Source of the DNA: Streptomyces sp. NBC_01210
GTDB taxonomy: Bacteria > Actinomycetota > Actinomycetes > Streptomycetales > Streptomycetaceae
Reading direction: 5' to 3'
NCBI RefSeq assembly: GCF_036010325.1
Contig: NZ_CP108549.1
Coordinates: 3,162,001-3,226,000 of the forward strand
Length of the DNA: 64,000 bases
Below, one piece after another: positions 1 to 9,888 of the stretch. The notes beneath the pieces were generated by a model. That model did no database searches. It saw nothing but the letters and a program-made list of their open reading frames with translations, and was not told the DNA's origin. A program made the translations under genes and the position numbers. How positions within the stretch are numbered: position 1 is the stretch's first letter; every line of letters begins with the position of its first letter.

Positions 1-152
1 CTCGGGCCGCGATCCGGACCACGGCCGGGTCCTGAACCGCGGCCGGGTCCTGAACCGCGGCCGGGTCCTGAGCCGCGGCCGTGACGGGCGCGGCTGTCCG
101 AGGCCGGGGCGCGGCCCGGGCCACTGGTTGCGGAGCGTGATCGGAGAGCCAT
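1..152 (-). CDS. Partial CDS, probable ComEA-type DNA-binding protein (N-terminus only)
   Basis: An open frame starts at an ATG (150-152, minus) and runs off the left edge, so only about 50 residues are visible. The peptide opens with MALRSRSATSGPGR and contains three in-frame SGPGRG hexapeptides encoded by an 18-bp tandem repeat. Because the repeat is a multiple of three, the frame stays open through it, which favours real coding. In Streptomyces the gene downstream of degV is usually comEA, encoding a helix-hairpin-helix protein with a basic low-complexity N-terminus. The assignment rests on that synteny alone; no HhH motif is inside the window. No clear ribosome binding site precedes the ATG. 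Confidence 0.4.
   Translation of the reverse strand, partial: MALRSRSATSGPGRAPASDSRARHGRGSGPGRGSGPGRGSGPGRGPDRGP
22..75. repeat. 18-bp tandem repeat, three copies
   Basis: The unit beginning cggccgggtcctgaaccg occurs at 22, 40 and 58 with one or two changes in the last copy. On the minus strand it encodes SGPGRG repeats in the probable ComEA N-terminus. Confidence 0.85.
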
Positions 153-284
153 GCCACAGGACGGTAGGCATATCCGTCCGAGCCCGCTGAGCAGGCCCAA
201 ATTCCGTGGACAGCCCACCCGTTGTGGACAACTCGCTCACCCGCAGAGGTGACAGCGGCGCCCATCAGCACCCCTCAAACCGTC

Positions 285-1130
285 TCAGCGGGGCGAGACC
301 ACGGCCCCCAACAGCCCCGGCCCCGTGTGCGCCCCGATCACCGCGCCCACCTCGCTGACATGCAGATAGACCAGGCCGGGCAGCCGGTCACGCAGCCGCT
401 CCGCGAGCGCGGCGGCCCGCTCCGGCGCGGCCAGATGGTGCACCGCGATGTCCACCTGGCTCGTACCCGCCCGGTCGGCGACGATCTCCTCCAGCCGGGC
501 GATCGCCTTCGAAGCCGTGCGCACTTTCTCCAGCAGCTCGATCCGGCCGCCGTCCAGCTGCAGCAGCGGCTTCACCGCGAGCGCCGAGCCCAGCAGCGCC
601 TGCGCGGCCCCGATACGGCCGCCGCGGCGCAAGTAGTCCAGCGTGTCGACGTAGAAGTACGCGGACGTGCCCGCGGCACGCTTCTCCGCGGCGGCCACCG
701 CCTCGTCCAGCGTGCCGCCCGCCTCCGCCGCCTCAGCGGCCGCGAGCGCGCAGAATCCCAGGGCCATCGCGACCATCCCGGTGTCCACCACCCGCACCGG
801 CACCGGCGCGTCCTTGGCTGCCAGCACCGCGGCGTCGTACGTCCCCGAGAACTCCGCCGACAGATGCAGCGATACGACCCCGGTCGCACCGGCCTCCGCG
901 CACCGCCGGTACGCCTCGGCGAACACCTCGGGGCTCGGCCTGGATGTGGTCACAGGCCGTCGCTTCTGCAATGCCAGCGCCAGCGAGCGTGCCGAGATCT
1001 CGGTGCCCTCCTCGAGCGCCTGATCACCGAGTACGACAGTCAGCGGCACTGCGATGATGCCGTGCCGCTCCATCGTCGGCGGCGGCAGGTAGGCCGTTGA
1101 ATCGGTGACGATAGCGACATGGCGGGACAT
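285..1130 (-). CDS. DegV family fatty-acid-binding protein
   Basis: This 281-residue protein has the length and layout of the DegV family, which binds one fatty acid between two domains; some members (FakB) present it to a fatty acid kinase. The N-terminal signature VTDSTAYLP and the lipid-pocket segments LSAEFSGTYDAA and VDTGMVAMALG are visible. The ATG at 1128-1130 begins MSRHVAIVTDST, directly before the first strand of the fold. No purine-rich ribosome binding site is obvious before it, so the mRNA may be leaderless. The gene lies between leuS and a probable comEA, a usual Streptomyces position. Family membership is clear; the partner kinase and physiological role are not shown here. Confidence 0.9.
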   Translation of the reverse strand: MSRHVAIVTDSTAYLPPPTMERHGIIAVPLTVVLGDQALEEGTEISARSLALALQKRRPVTTSRPSPEVFAEAYRRCAEAGATGVVSLHLSAEFSGTYDAAVLAAKDAPVPVRVVDTGMVAMALGFCALAAAEAAEAGGTLDEAVAAAEKRAAGTSAYFYVDTLDYLRRGGRIGAAQALLGSALAVKPLLQLDGGRIELLEKVRTASKAIARLEEIVADRAGTSQVDIAVHHLAAPERAAALAERLRDRLPGLVYLHVSEVGAVIGAHTGPGLLGAVVSPR

Positions 1131-1208
1131 GAGCGGGAGGTTACCCGTCGGGGCCGCCCTACGGCAGCCCGGCCCCTTGCCAACGACCGCGTCGCCCCGG
1201 CCGGTGGA

Positions 1209-2045
1209 TCAGTTCGTGGTCTCCGGACGGGCCTTCTTCTGCCAGGGATAGGCGGTCTGCTGCCGGGGATCGCGCGCCGTGATCGCCTGCGGCTGCTCGG
1301 CCACAGTGTGCCCGGGCCCGGCCTCGGACCCGGCCCCCGACTCGGCCCCGGACCCGGCCCCCGACTCCGGCCAGGTCTGCTCGGACGCGACACCGTGGCA
1401 CGCTGCGCCCGCTCCGGCCCCGGCGGTCCGCCCCGCCTCCGGCCAGGACCCCGGCTCCGAGGCGTCCGGCACATCCTGCATCTCGGCGCCCGGCACACCC
1501 TCACCCGACCAGTGCCGCAGCGCCCCCGCCTCCACATCGATCTGCATGCTCAGCGCATCCAGATCGTCGTCCGCGAACTTCCGCGCCCGGTCCCGCGCCG
1601 CCCATCGCAGCGACTCGGCAGAGCGCGTGATCCGCTCCGTACGCTCGCGCAGCCCGGGCAGCAGGGATCCCACCGTCGCCCGGTCCGGCTCGCGCTCCAG
1701 CCGCTTGAGTTCGTCGTCGAGCTCATGACCGTGCGCACTCAGCCGCCGGAACAGGTCCAGCGACTCGGAGAGCGAGGCGTCCTCCGCCACACCCGCGTGC
1801 AGCGCGTCCTGCGTCGCCCTCATCGACGTGCGCAGCGACAGCCGCAGCTGCGCCAGCTCGCCGGCAACGCCGCCCTGCCCATAGCTCTTCGCCCGCAGCG
1901 TGGTCTCCTCGACGGTGCGGCGCGCCTGCGTGACCGTGCGCTCCACACCCCGCTTGGCCGCGCCGATCACCTTCACGCTCACATACACCCCCAACGCCAC
2001 AAAGGCGACGAAAAGCAGCGCCAGAATCAGTATCGCGGCTTCCAT
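1209..2045 (-). CDS. Membrane-anchored protein of unknown function, coiled-coil rich
   Basis: A 278-residue protein with one N-terminal membrane segment (about residues 3-27, ILILALLFVAFVALGVYVSV) followed by a charged, probably helical region rich in Arg, Glu and Leu (about 30-185). The C-terminal part is low-complexity Gly-Ala-Ser-Glu sequence with repeats such as ESGAGSGAESGAGSE, and the extreme end is basic. No catalytic motif was recognised. It lies between leuS and degV on the same strand, with about 120 bp to leuS. The single anchor followed by a long helical domain resembles small envelope scaffolding proteins, but that is only a shape comparison. The low-complexity tail is likely to vary between strains. 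Confidence 0.75.
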   Translation of the reverse strand: MEAAILILALLFVAFVALGVYVSVKVIGAAKRGVERTVTQARRTVEETTLRAKSYGQGGVAGELAQLRLSLRTSMRATQDALHAGVAEDASLSESLDLFRRLSAHGHELDDELKRLEREPDRATVGSLLPGLRERTERITRSAESLRWAARDRARKFADDDLDALSMQIDVEAGALRHWSGEGVPGAEMQDVPDASEPGSWPEAGRTAGAGAGAACHGVASEQTWPESGAGSGAESGAGSEAGPGHTVAEQPQAITARDPRQQTAYPWQKKARPETTN

Positions 2046-2163
2046 GAGCGCCCCTCCGGCGTCGGATGTTGTCCTTCCACGGTAAACGGAACGGGCAGGC
2101 CGAGGGTTCCATCGGCACCCCCAACCTGCCCGTAGGGGAAACCCCTGTGAGAGCGGCCGGACC

Positions 2164-5022
<2,859 letters not shown>

Positions 5023-5061
5023 GATCCTTAAAGCTCCATCGATCGTCTCTGCCAGCGGATT

Positions 5062-5093
5062 CGAAAACGAAAAAGCCCCTCGCACAGGAGGGG
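5062..5093 (-). terminator. Rho-independent attenuator of leuS
   Basis: On the minus strand CCCCTC pairs with GAGGGG around a six-base loop (5076-5093), followed by CTTTTTCGTTTTC. It lies between the Leu-rich leader peptide and leuS. A competing pairing is possible between GCCGCGC near the end of the leader ORF (5141-5147) and GCGCGGC just before the terminator (5096-5102). Such an alternative fold is what a ribosome-controlled attenuator needs. Attenuators upstream of leuS have been predicted comparatively in some Streptomyces. Confidence 0.85.
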
Positions 5094-5137
5094 ACGCCGC
5101 GCCGATTCCAACCGGATCTTTCATCCGTCGGGACTGA

Positions 5138-5176
5138 TCAGCGCGGCTCGCTAAGCAGAAGGCGTACGGCACGCAT
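5138..5176 (-). CDS. leuS leader peptide
   Basis: A 12-codon [15 protein letters not shown], with three consecutive leucine codons (CTT CTG CTT), ends 45 bp before the leuS attenuator hairpin. Ribosome stalling on the Leu codons when charged tRNA-Leu is scarce would favour the antiterminator fold and read-through into leuS. There is no Shine-Dalgarno sequence. A TACTCT hexamer lies six bases upstream of the ATG, so transcription may start at or next to the ATG and the peptide may be translated from a leaderless end. Composition and position make the assignment strong; the start mechanism is inferred. Confidence 0.85.
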   Translation of the reverse strand: MRAVRLLLSEPR

Positions 5177-5182
5177 AGCAGC

Positions 5183-5188
5183 AGAGTA
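5183..5188 (-). promoter_or_regulatory. Possible -10 element of the leuS attenuator transcript
   Basis: TACTCT on the minus strand ends six bases before the leader peptide ATG. The -35 region is not convincing, so this is a position-based suggestion. Confidence 0.4.
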
Positions 5189-5583
5189 CCGCAGCGACCG
5201 AACCGCCCGCACGACTCCGCTTCGGCGGTCGGTGGCGGGCGAGCGGCAAGGACCGGCGCCGTCCGGCGGACACACGCGAACCCGCCCGCCCGAGCTGCCG
5301 CTCCGACTTCCCGGGCGACCCTCGGCGACCACTCCGTCACCCATTGCGCCTATTCGCGCCCCCGGCGCACGCCCCGCGTCGACCCCGGCGCACACCGCGA
5401 GGCGCATCGGTTCGCGTCGCGAGGCACACAAGTTACTCGGCGTATCCCCCCTATCCGGGGCAACCTCAGAGTCAGTTGTCTGTGGTTCCGCTCTCTAAAC
5501 GCTCAAACCACGAACCACTCGGTATGGGTCGACTTAGCATGCGTCAACGGGACCGTATTTCCCGCACCATTCGGAGTCGCCCC
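5189..5583. other. Divergent intergenic region between leuS and the cytochrome gene
   Basis: About 395 bp separate the leuS leader from the plus-strand cytochrome gene. Open frames on both strands here have poor composition and no ribosome binding sites. The region must carry promoters for both directions, but I could not assign a convincing -35/-10 pair for the plus strand. A GGAG at 5573-5576 is the ribosome binding site of the plus-strand gene. Confidence 0.5.
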
Positions 5584-7038
5584 ATGAACCCTCGCAATCG
5601 CAAGAGCCGTTCGTCACCCGCACCGAGCGCCGGGCTCAGCCGCCAGGCCCAAGGTGGCCTGACCGCAGCGGCATTGGTACTCATACCCTTGCTCGCCGTC
5701 GGCGGGAGTGACAGCTTTCGTGCCGCGCTCGACTTCACCACCGGGGTTTTGTCCCTGTTGTGCCTGACCTCTTCGGTGGCGTGGGGTCTGATCGCCACCG
5801 ACAGACTGCTGCTTTCCACCCGGCACCGCCTTGTCGCCCAGGCCGTCCACCGGAGCACCGCGGTGGCCTCGCTCGGCTTCCTCCTGCTCCACGTGACCGT
5901 CAAGGTCTCGCTGGGACACGTGGAATTGATCGGCGCGCTGATCCCGTTCGGACTCGGCGTCACCGGTACGTCCGCGCTGATCGGCTTCGGCTCGCTGGCC
6001 GGCTTCCTCATGATCGTCGCAGCGACGACAGGAGCGCTGCGCAGCGCCCTCGCGGCCAACGTCCGGGTGGCGGGCCGCTGGCGGCCGCTGCACATGCTGG
6101 CCTACCCGGCCTGGTGCTTCGCCCTCGTGCACGGGCTGTACACCGGCCGTCCCGCCGCGACCTGGGTGGTCACGATGTACTGCCTGTCACTCGCCGGCGT
6201 CGCAGCAGCCGTCGCGGTACGGACGCTCCCACGGCCTGTACAGCGACGCATCGCCAACAAAGTTCTTTCCCTGACCGGCTCGGACGACGACAGGTCGCGG
6301 GCGGACGAGAAGGCACAGCGCGATCTCGGCGTCTCCCCGCTCCCCGGCGCAAGCGGAGTGACCGCACCGGCGGGCCTCAACCGTATGAACGGCATTCCCT
6401 CGCAGCGCGCCTACGAGGCGGAGTTCCAGCGCGAGACCCCGCTCGGCCCGTCGCGTGCGCAGCCCCCACGGCTCTCCGCCCCCTCGCCGCAACTCTACGA
6501 GGCCCCTCCGCCCCCGGAGTCGGATCCCCTCGGCAGCAGTGGCGTCGGCCCCGGCCCCGGCATCTCCGCCGCGTACCGGGCGGTGTCCCTCGCCGGCGAC
6601 CAGACGGCCCCGCTGGCAGAACGCATCCTGATGACGGACGAGATCCCTGTCGTCTCGGAGTCGGGTCCCCTGCCCGGCGCCTGGCCCACACCGTCACCGC
6701 CGCCGCCCGCGCAGGCCGTCCCGTCCGCGCCGCCGGTGCCGCCCGCATACGAGCCCCCCGCCCAGCCGGCCTACGAGCCGCCGCCCTCGTACGACGCACC
6801 CCAGGCGTCGTACGACACACCCCAGGCGTCGTACGACACACCCACCGCTCCGTACGCGGCCCCCTTCGCGTACGACCCCTCATCCGCCTACGACCCCTCA
6901 ACACCGTACGAAGCACCTTCGTCCCCGTACCAACCCGGCACCGCCGATGCGTACGACGAGACGGCGCAGATGCCCGGGCCTCTCTTCCCGCCCCCGGCCG
7001 GGGAACCCTGGCACGCGCCCGCAGGAGACCGACCGTGA
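5584..7038 (+). CDS. Bis-heme membrane cytochrome (ferric reductase-like transmembrane protein) with long Pro/Tyr-rich tail
   Basis: A 484-residue integral membrane protein with five to six helices in residues 25-215. Two histidine pairs with spacing typical of the ferric reductase/NOX-like heme b fold are visible: H89 and H103 (14 apart) and H170 and H183 (13 apart, in LHMLAYPAWCFALVHG). This suggests two stacked hemes that carry electrons across the membrane. The cytoplasmic C-terminus from about 220 is disordered, Pro-rich, with tandem SYDTPQA-type repeats. The ATG at 5584 has GGAG seven bases upstream; earlier in-frame starts lack this. The stop overlaps the GTG of the flavoprotein gene (GTGA, 7035-7038), so the two are translationally coupled and probably form one electron-transfer unit. 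No NAD- or flavin-binding domain is in this polypeptide; the next gene supplies it. Confidence 0.78.
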   Translation: MNPRNRKSRSSPAPSAGLSRQAQGGLTAAALVLIPLLAVGGSDSFRAALDFTTGVLSLLCLTSSVAWGLIATDRLLLSTRHRLVAQAVHRSTAVASLGFLLLHVTVKVSLGHVELIGALIPFGLGVTGTSALIGFGSLAGFLMIVAATTGALRSALAANVRVAGRWRPLHMLAYPAWCFALVHGLYTGRPAATWVVTMYCLSLAGVAAAVAVRTLPRPVQRRIANKVLSLTGSDDDRSRADEKAQRDLGVSPLPGASGVTAPAGLNRMNGIPSQRAYEAEFQRETPLGPSRAQPPRLSAPSPQLYEAPPPPESDPLGSSGVGPGPGISAAYRAVSLAGDQTAPLAERILMTDEIPVVSESGPLPGAWPTPSPPPPAQAVPSAPPVPPAYEPPAQPAYEPPPSYDAPQASYDTPQASYDTPTAPYAAPFAYDPSSAYDPSTPYEAPSSPYQPGTADAYDETAQMPGPLFPPPAGEPWHAPAGDRP

Positions 7039-8630
7039 ACACCCCCCTTCCTGATGTCCCCGAGGTCCGCGTCGTCGGCCTTCCCCAGCTGACGCAGGGG
7101 TTCGACCTTGTCGAGCGACTCGACCTCCCCATGCATCTCAAGGTGCACGGCCCTCTTGAACCGATGACCGGCGAGCGGCTCGCCCAGCTCGCCGACGACA
7201 TATCCCTGCGCGGCCGCGGCGGCGCGGGTTTCCCCTTCGGGCAGAAGCTGCGCGCCGTAGCCAAGTCCGCCATCCGACGCGGGGTGCGGCCCGTCGTCGT
7301 GGTCAACGGCAGTGAGGGCGAGCCCGCCTGCCGCAAGGACACCGTGCTGCTCAACCGCGCGCCCCATCTGATCCTCGACGGCGCCCTGATCGCCGCCGAA
7401 GCGCTCGGTGCGCGCACCCTGGTCGTCGCGGTCACCCGCAACTCGACGGAGATCTCCATCCGCGCCGCCCTGGCCGAGCGCGGACTCTCCGACCGGCGCG
7501 GGCAGCAGCTGCGCGCGCGGGTCGTACGCACCCCCGAGCGCATGGTCTCCGGCGAGGCCTCCTCCGTCATCCGCGCCGTGAACGGCGGCCCCGCGCTGCC
7601 GCCCGGCCGCCGTGAGCGCGCCTCCGACACCGGCGTCGGCGGGGCCCCGACCCTGCTGTCCAATGCGGAGACGTTCGCGCAGCTCGCCATCGGCGCCCGT
7701 ATCGGCGCCCGCCGCTACAGCCACACCGGCCTGGAGACTGAGCCCGGCACCGTCATGCTGACGATCTCCGGGGCGGTCGCGCGCCCGATGGTCGTCGAGG
7801 TCCCCACGGGCGTGCCGCTGCGGTACGTGCTGCAGCTGGCGGGCGCCCCGCCGCTCCCCCAGGGCGTGCTCACCGGCGGCTACCACGGCAACTGGATCGA
7901 CGCGATGGCCGTCAACACGGCGCTCGTGTCACGCGAATCGCTGGCCTCCCTGGGCGGCGCGCTGGGCGCCGGCGCGATCCTGCCGATCGGCCCCGAGACC
8001 TGTCCGCTGGGCGAGGCGCTGCGGGTGGCCAACTGGCTCGCCGCCGAAACGGCCGGCCAGTGCGGTCCCTGCAAGCTCGGCCTGCCCGCGGCGGCCGGCG
8101 GCCTGTCCGACGTCATGAACGGCGGCGGCCCGGCCGCCCTGGAGGCGCTGCGCGAGGTGACCCAGGCCGTGAAGGGCCGGGGCGCGTGCAAGCACCCCGA
8201 CGGCTCGGCGCGCTTCTTCGCCTCGACCCTGTCCGCCTTCACGGACGATCTCGCCGCCCATGTGCTCCACGGCGGCTGCGGACGCGAGACGACCGGCGTG
8301 CTGCCGCTGCCCGAGCCGGGCTACGAGGAGGCGGTGGAGTCGATTCCGAGCGGCGAGAAGATCTTCATCGACTGGACGCTCTGCCAGGGCCACGGGCTCT
8401 GCGCGGACATCATCCCCGAGCTGATCCGACTCAAGCCCGACGGCTTCCCGTCGGTAGCCGACGCGGTCGTCCCCACGCATCTGCGGGGGAGTGCGCAGCG
8501 GGCCGTACGCCGGTGCCCCGCGCTGGCGATGCGTATCGAGCAGGCTCCGGCCGACCGTGCGCCGGCGCCCGCCGGCCGGCCGGCGCTGCCCAGCAGCAAC
8601 CGCAAGGCCCTTGGCAGCGGCCGCGGCTGA
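7035..8630 (+). CDS. NuoF-like flavoprotein fused to a C-terminal ferredoxin domain
   Basis: A 531-residue protein related to the NADH-binding subunit of complex I. The FMN loop RGRGGAGFPFGQK lies near residue 58 and VVNGSEGEPACRKD near 90, followed by an SLBB-like region. In the iron-sulfur segment only two cysteines of the usual C-x2-C-x2-C remain (QCGPCKLG, about 342 and 345), plus the distant one in GACKHPDG. The first cysteine is replaced by Ala. Residues about 440-505 form a ferredoxin with CQGHGLC and a later RRCPALA, the His-substituted pattern found in P450-type 3Fe-4S ferredoxins. The GTG start at 7035 overlaps the cytochrome stop. Likely role: NAD(P)H or ferredoxin oxidation feeding the membrane cytochrome. 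Electron donor and acceptor are unknown. Confidence 0.82.
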   Translation: MNTPLPDVPEVRVVGLPQLTQGFDLVERLDLPMHLKVHGPLEPMTGERLAQLADDISLRGRGGAGFPFGQKLRAVAKSAIRRGVRPVVVVNGSEGEPACRKDTVLLNRAPHLILDGALIAAEALGARTLVVAVTRNSTEISIRAALAERGLSDRRGQQLRARVVRTPERMVSGEASSVIRAVNGGPALPPGRRERASDTGVGGAPTLLSNAETFAQLAIGARIGARRYSHTGLETEPGTVMLTISGAVARPMVVEVPTGVPLRYVLQLAGAPPLPQGVLTGGYHGNWIDAMAVNTALVSRESLASLGGALGAGAILPIGPETCPLGEALRVANWLAAETAGQCGPCKLGLPAAAGGLSDVMNGGGPAALEALREVTQAVKGRGACKHPDGSARFFASTLSAFTDDLAAHVLHGGCGRETTGVLPLPEPGYEEAVESIPSGEKIFIDWTLCQGHGLCADIIPELIRLKPDGFPSVADAVVPTHLRGSAQRAVRRCPALAMRIEQAPADRAPAPAGRPALPSSNRKALGSGRG

Positions 8631-8635
8631 CGGAC

Positions 8636-8682
8636 ACACAAGGAAGCGGGCCATCCGATCCGGATGGCCCGCTTCCTTGTGT
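8636..8682. terminator. Bidirectional terminator, 22-bp perfect stem
   Basis: Arms 8636-8657 and 8661-8682 are perfect inverted copies around a three-base loop. The hairpin sits between the plus-strand flavoprotein gene and the minus-strand tRNA-Ala gene, so it can serve both. Confidence 0.9.
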
Positions 8683-8694
8683 CTACTGCTTCTG

Positions 8695-8767
8695 TGGAGC
8701 TAAGGAGAATTGAACTCCTGACCTCCTGCATGCCATGCAGGCGCTCTACCAACTGAGCTATAGCCCC
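8695..8767 (-). tRNA. tRNA-Ala(GGC), copy 1
   Basis: The 73-nt minus-strand sequence folds as a complete cloverleaf: acceptor GGGGCTA with TAGCTCC and discriminator A, D-loop AGCTCAGTTGGTAGAGC, anticodon stem CCTGC/GCAGG with loop ATGGCAT (anticodon GGC), and T-arm AGGAGTTCAATTCTCCT. CCA is not encoded. It is identical to the copy at 9711-9783. Confidence 0.97.
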
Positions 8768-8945
8768 TTGCGGTGTGCCGCCTTGATCGGAAGTTTCCCC
8801 CTCGGCGACGTCGACAACATTAACGGTCACCCCGGTCCATCGCCAAATCGTTTCGGGTCTGCACGAACAAGGCCGGTAACGTCCCACTTCGGGACCATGA
8901 CCGTGACTGTGACTGTGACTGTCGCTGTGGCCGCGGCCGTGTCGC

Positions 8946-9179
8946 TCATGCTGTGGCGAACGAATAGAACCGCTTCAACGTGCAGTGCTCATCGAGGAGA
9001 CGGCCGTAGATCGGCTCCCCCTCGAGCTCGCGGTAGGTCTCGATGGGGTCGCCCTTTATGATCAGCGCCCGCGCGCACTCCTCGCACCAGTACTGGTACT
9101 CGGGATTGACCGGATCCATGTCCCGGACGATCGGCGTACCACTGCCGCACCAGTCGCATTTCCGCCTGTGTGCACCCAT
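8946..9179 (-). CDS. Small Cys-rich (zinc-binding) protein of unknown function
   Basis: A 77-residue protein beginning MGAHRRKCDWCGSG. Two CxxC pairs, CDWC and CEEC about 24 residues later, suggest one structural zinc site. The C-terminal half is acidic and helical. I chose ATG 9177-9179 because a GGAG lies seven bases upstream, inside the end of the preceding gene; a GTG three bases earlier is the alternative. It follows the 54-residue zinc-ribbon gene almost without a gap, so the two are probably cotranscribed and coupled. Both lie between two tRNA-Ala genes. The function is not recognised. Confidence 0.7.
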   Translation of the reverse strand: MGAHRRKCDWCGSGTPIVRDMDPVNPEYQYWCEECARALIIKGDPIETYRELEGEPIYGRLLDEHCTLKRFYSFATA

Positions 9180-9182
9180 CAC

Positions 9183-9347
9183 TCAGCTCCAGCTGTGGCC
9201 GCAGGCCGTGCACACGTAGGAAACCCCGCCATTGTCGCCGAGGACTTGGGCGACATGGGCCGATCCGCAGGACGGGCAGCTGAGAGATGCACGTACCTCC
9301 GCCGCGGCAAGCAGGTCATCGGCCTTCTCGCTCCTGCTGGCGGACAT
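9183..9347 (-). CDS. 54-residue zinc-ribbon protein
   Basis: A short ORF starting at ATG 9345-9347 with a good ribosome binding site (AGGGAG about five bases upstream). The peptide starts MSASRSEKADDLLAAAEVRA and carries CPSC, and near the end CTACGHSW. This CxxC-x(n)-CxxCGH layout matches the zinc-ribbon fold of TFIIS-like and RPB9-like ribbons. The stop lies just before the start of the second Cys-rich gene, so the pair is an operon. Such small ribbons bind nucleic acid or proteins in other systems, but nothing here shows the target. Confidence 0.7.
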   Translation of the reverse strand: MSASRSEKADDLLAAAEVRASLSCPSCGSAHVAQVLGDNGGVSYVCTACGHSWS

Positions 9348-9417
9348 TGTGCTCTCCCTCCCGTCCTCGCCGGTGTCCCCTCCGGCCGTCCGATTCTGCC
9401 ATGGCCACGCAAGAGGG

Positions 9418-9580
9418 TCAGCGGCGTTTGCGTACGAGACCAGCCACCGCGCCCAAGATCGACGCGGCTGCGAGCGTCAGGGCGCACACCCACAGCGCAT
9501 CGGCGGACCCATGCGCCCCGGGTACTGTCTGCCGATTCAGGAAGAGTGTGCCGAATGCGGCGACGCCGATCACCTGACCG
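9418..9580 (-). pseudogene. C-terminal remnant of an MFS drug-efflux transporter
   Basis: The last 50 or so codons before the stop at 9418-9420 read like the end of an EmrB/QacA-type major facilitator: GQVIGVAAFGTLFLN, a loop, then a hydrophobic helix ending AAASILGAVAGLVRKRR. Upstream the frame is not MFS-like, has no start codon with a ribosome binding site, and soon runs into the tRNA-Ala. The remaining helices of the roughly 14-helix protein are missing. It therefore looks like the stump of a deleted gene left between the two tRNA copies. The 5' limit of the homology is approximate. Confidence 0.6.
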
Positions 9581-9710
9581 AACGGAGCGTGCCTGCCCGG
9601 CGGCGGCCCCGGTGGCGAGGACCGAGGAGTAGGCGACGAGCGCCCGCCGGCCGGAAGGCCGGCCGGGAAACGCGAAATCCCGCCCTCTGACGAGGACGGG
9701 ATCCGGATTG

Positions 9711-9783
9711 TGGAGCTAAGGAGAATTGAACTCCTGACCTCCTGCATGCCATGCAGGCGCTCTACCAACTGAGCTATAGCCCC
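9711..9783 (-). tRNA. tRNA-Ala(GGC), copy 2
   Basis: All 73 nt are identical to the gene at 8695-8767, including the GGC anticodon and discriminator A. The last base before the 3' CCA position and some flanking bases are also shared, which suggests duplication rather than independent genes. Confidence 0.97.
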
Positions 9784-9888
9784 GCGCGTTCTTCGCGCTC
9801 CGCGCTGCGAACAAGAAGAACTTTAGCCTGCGACCTGCCGGAAAGTGAAATCCGGGGGTGCGGGGCCGAACGGCGGCCCCGGCCGGGT

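Noticed and set aside
8695..9783. tRNA copies as attL/attR of an integrated element
   Set aside because: Both tRNAs are complete and no integrase, excisionase or replication gene lies between; a scar is possible but not an element.
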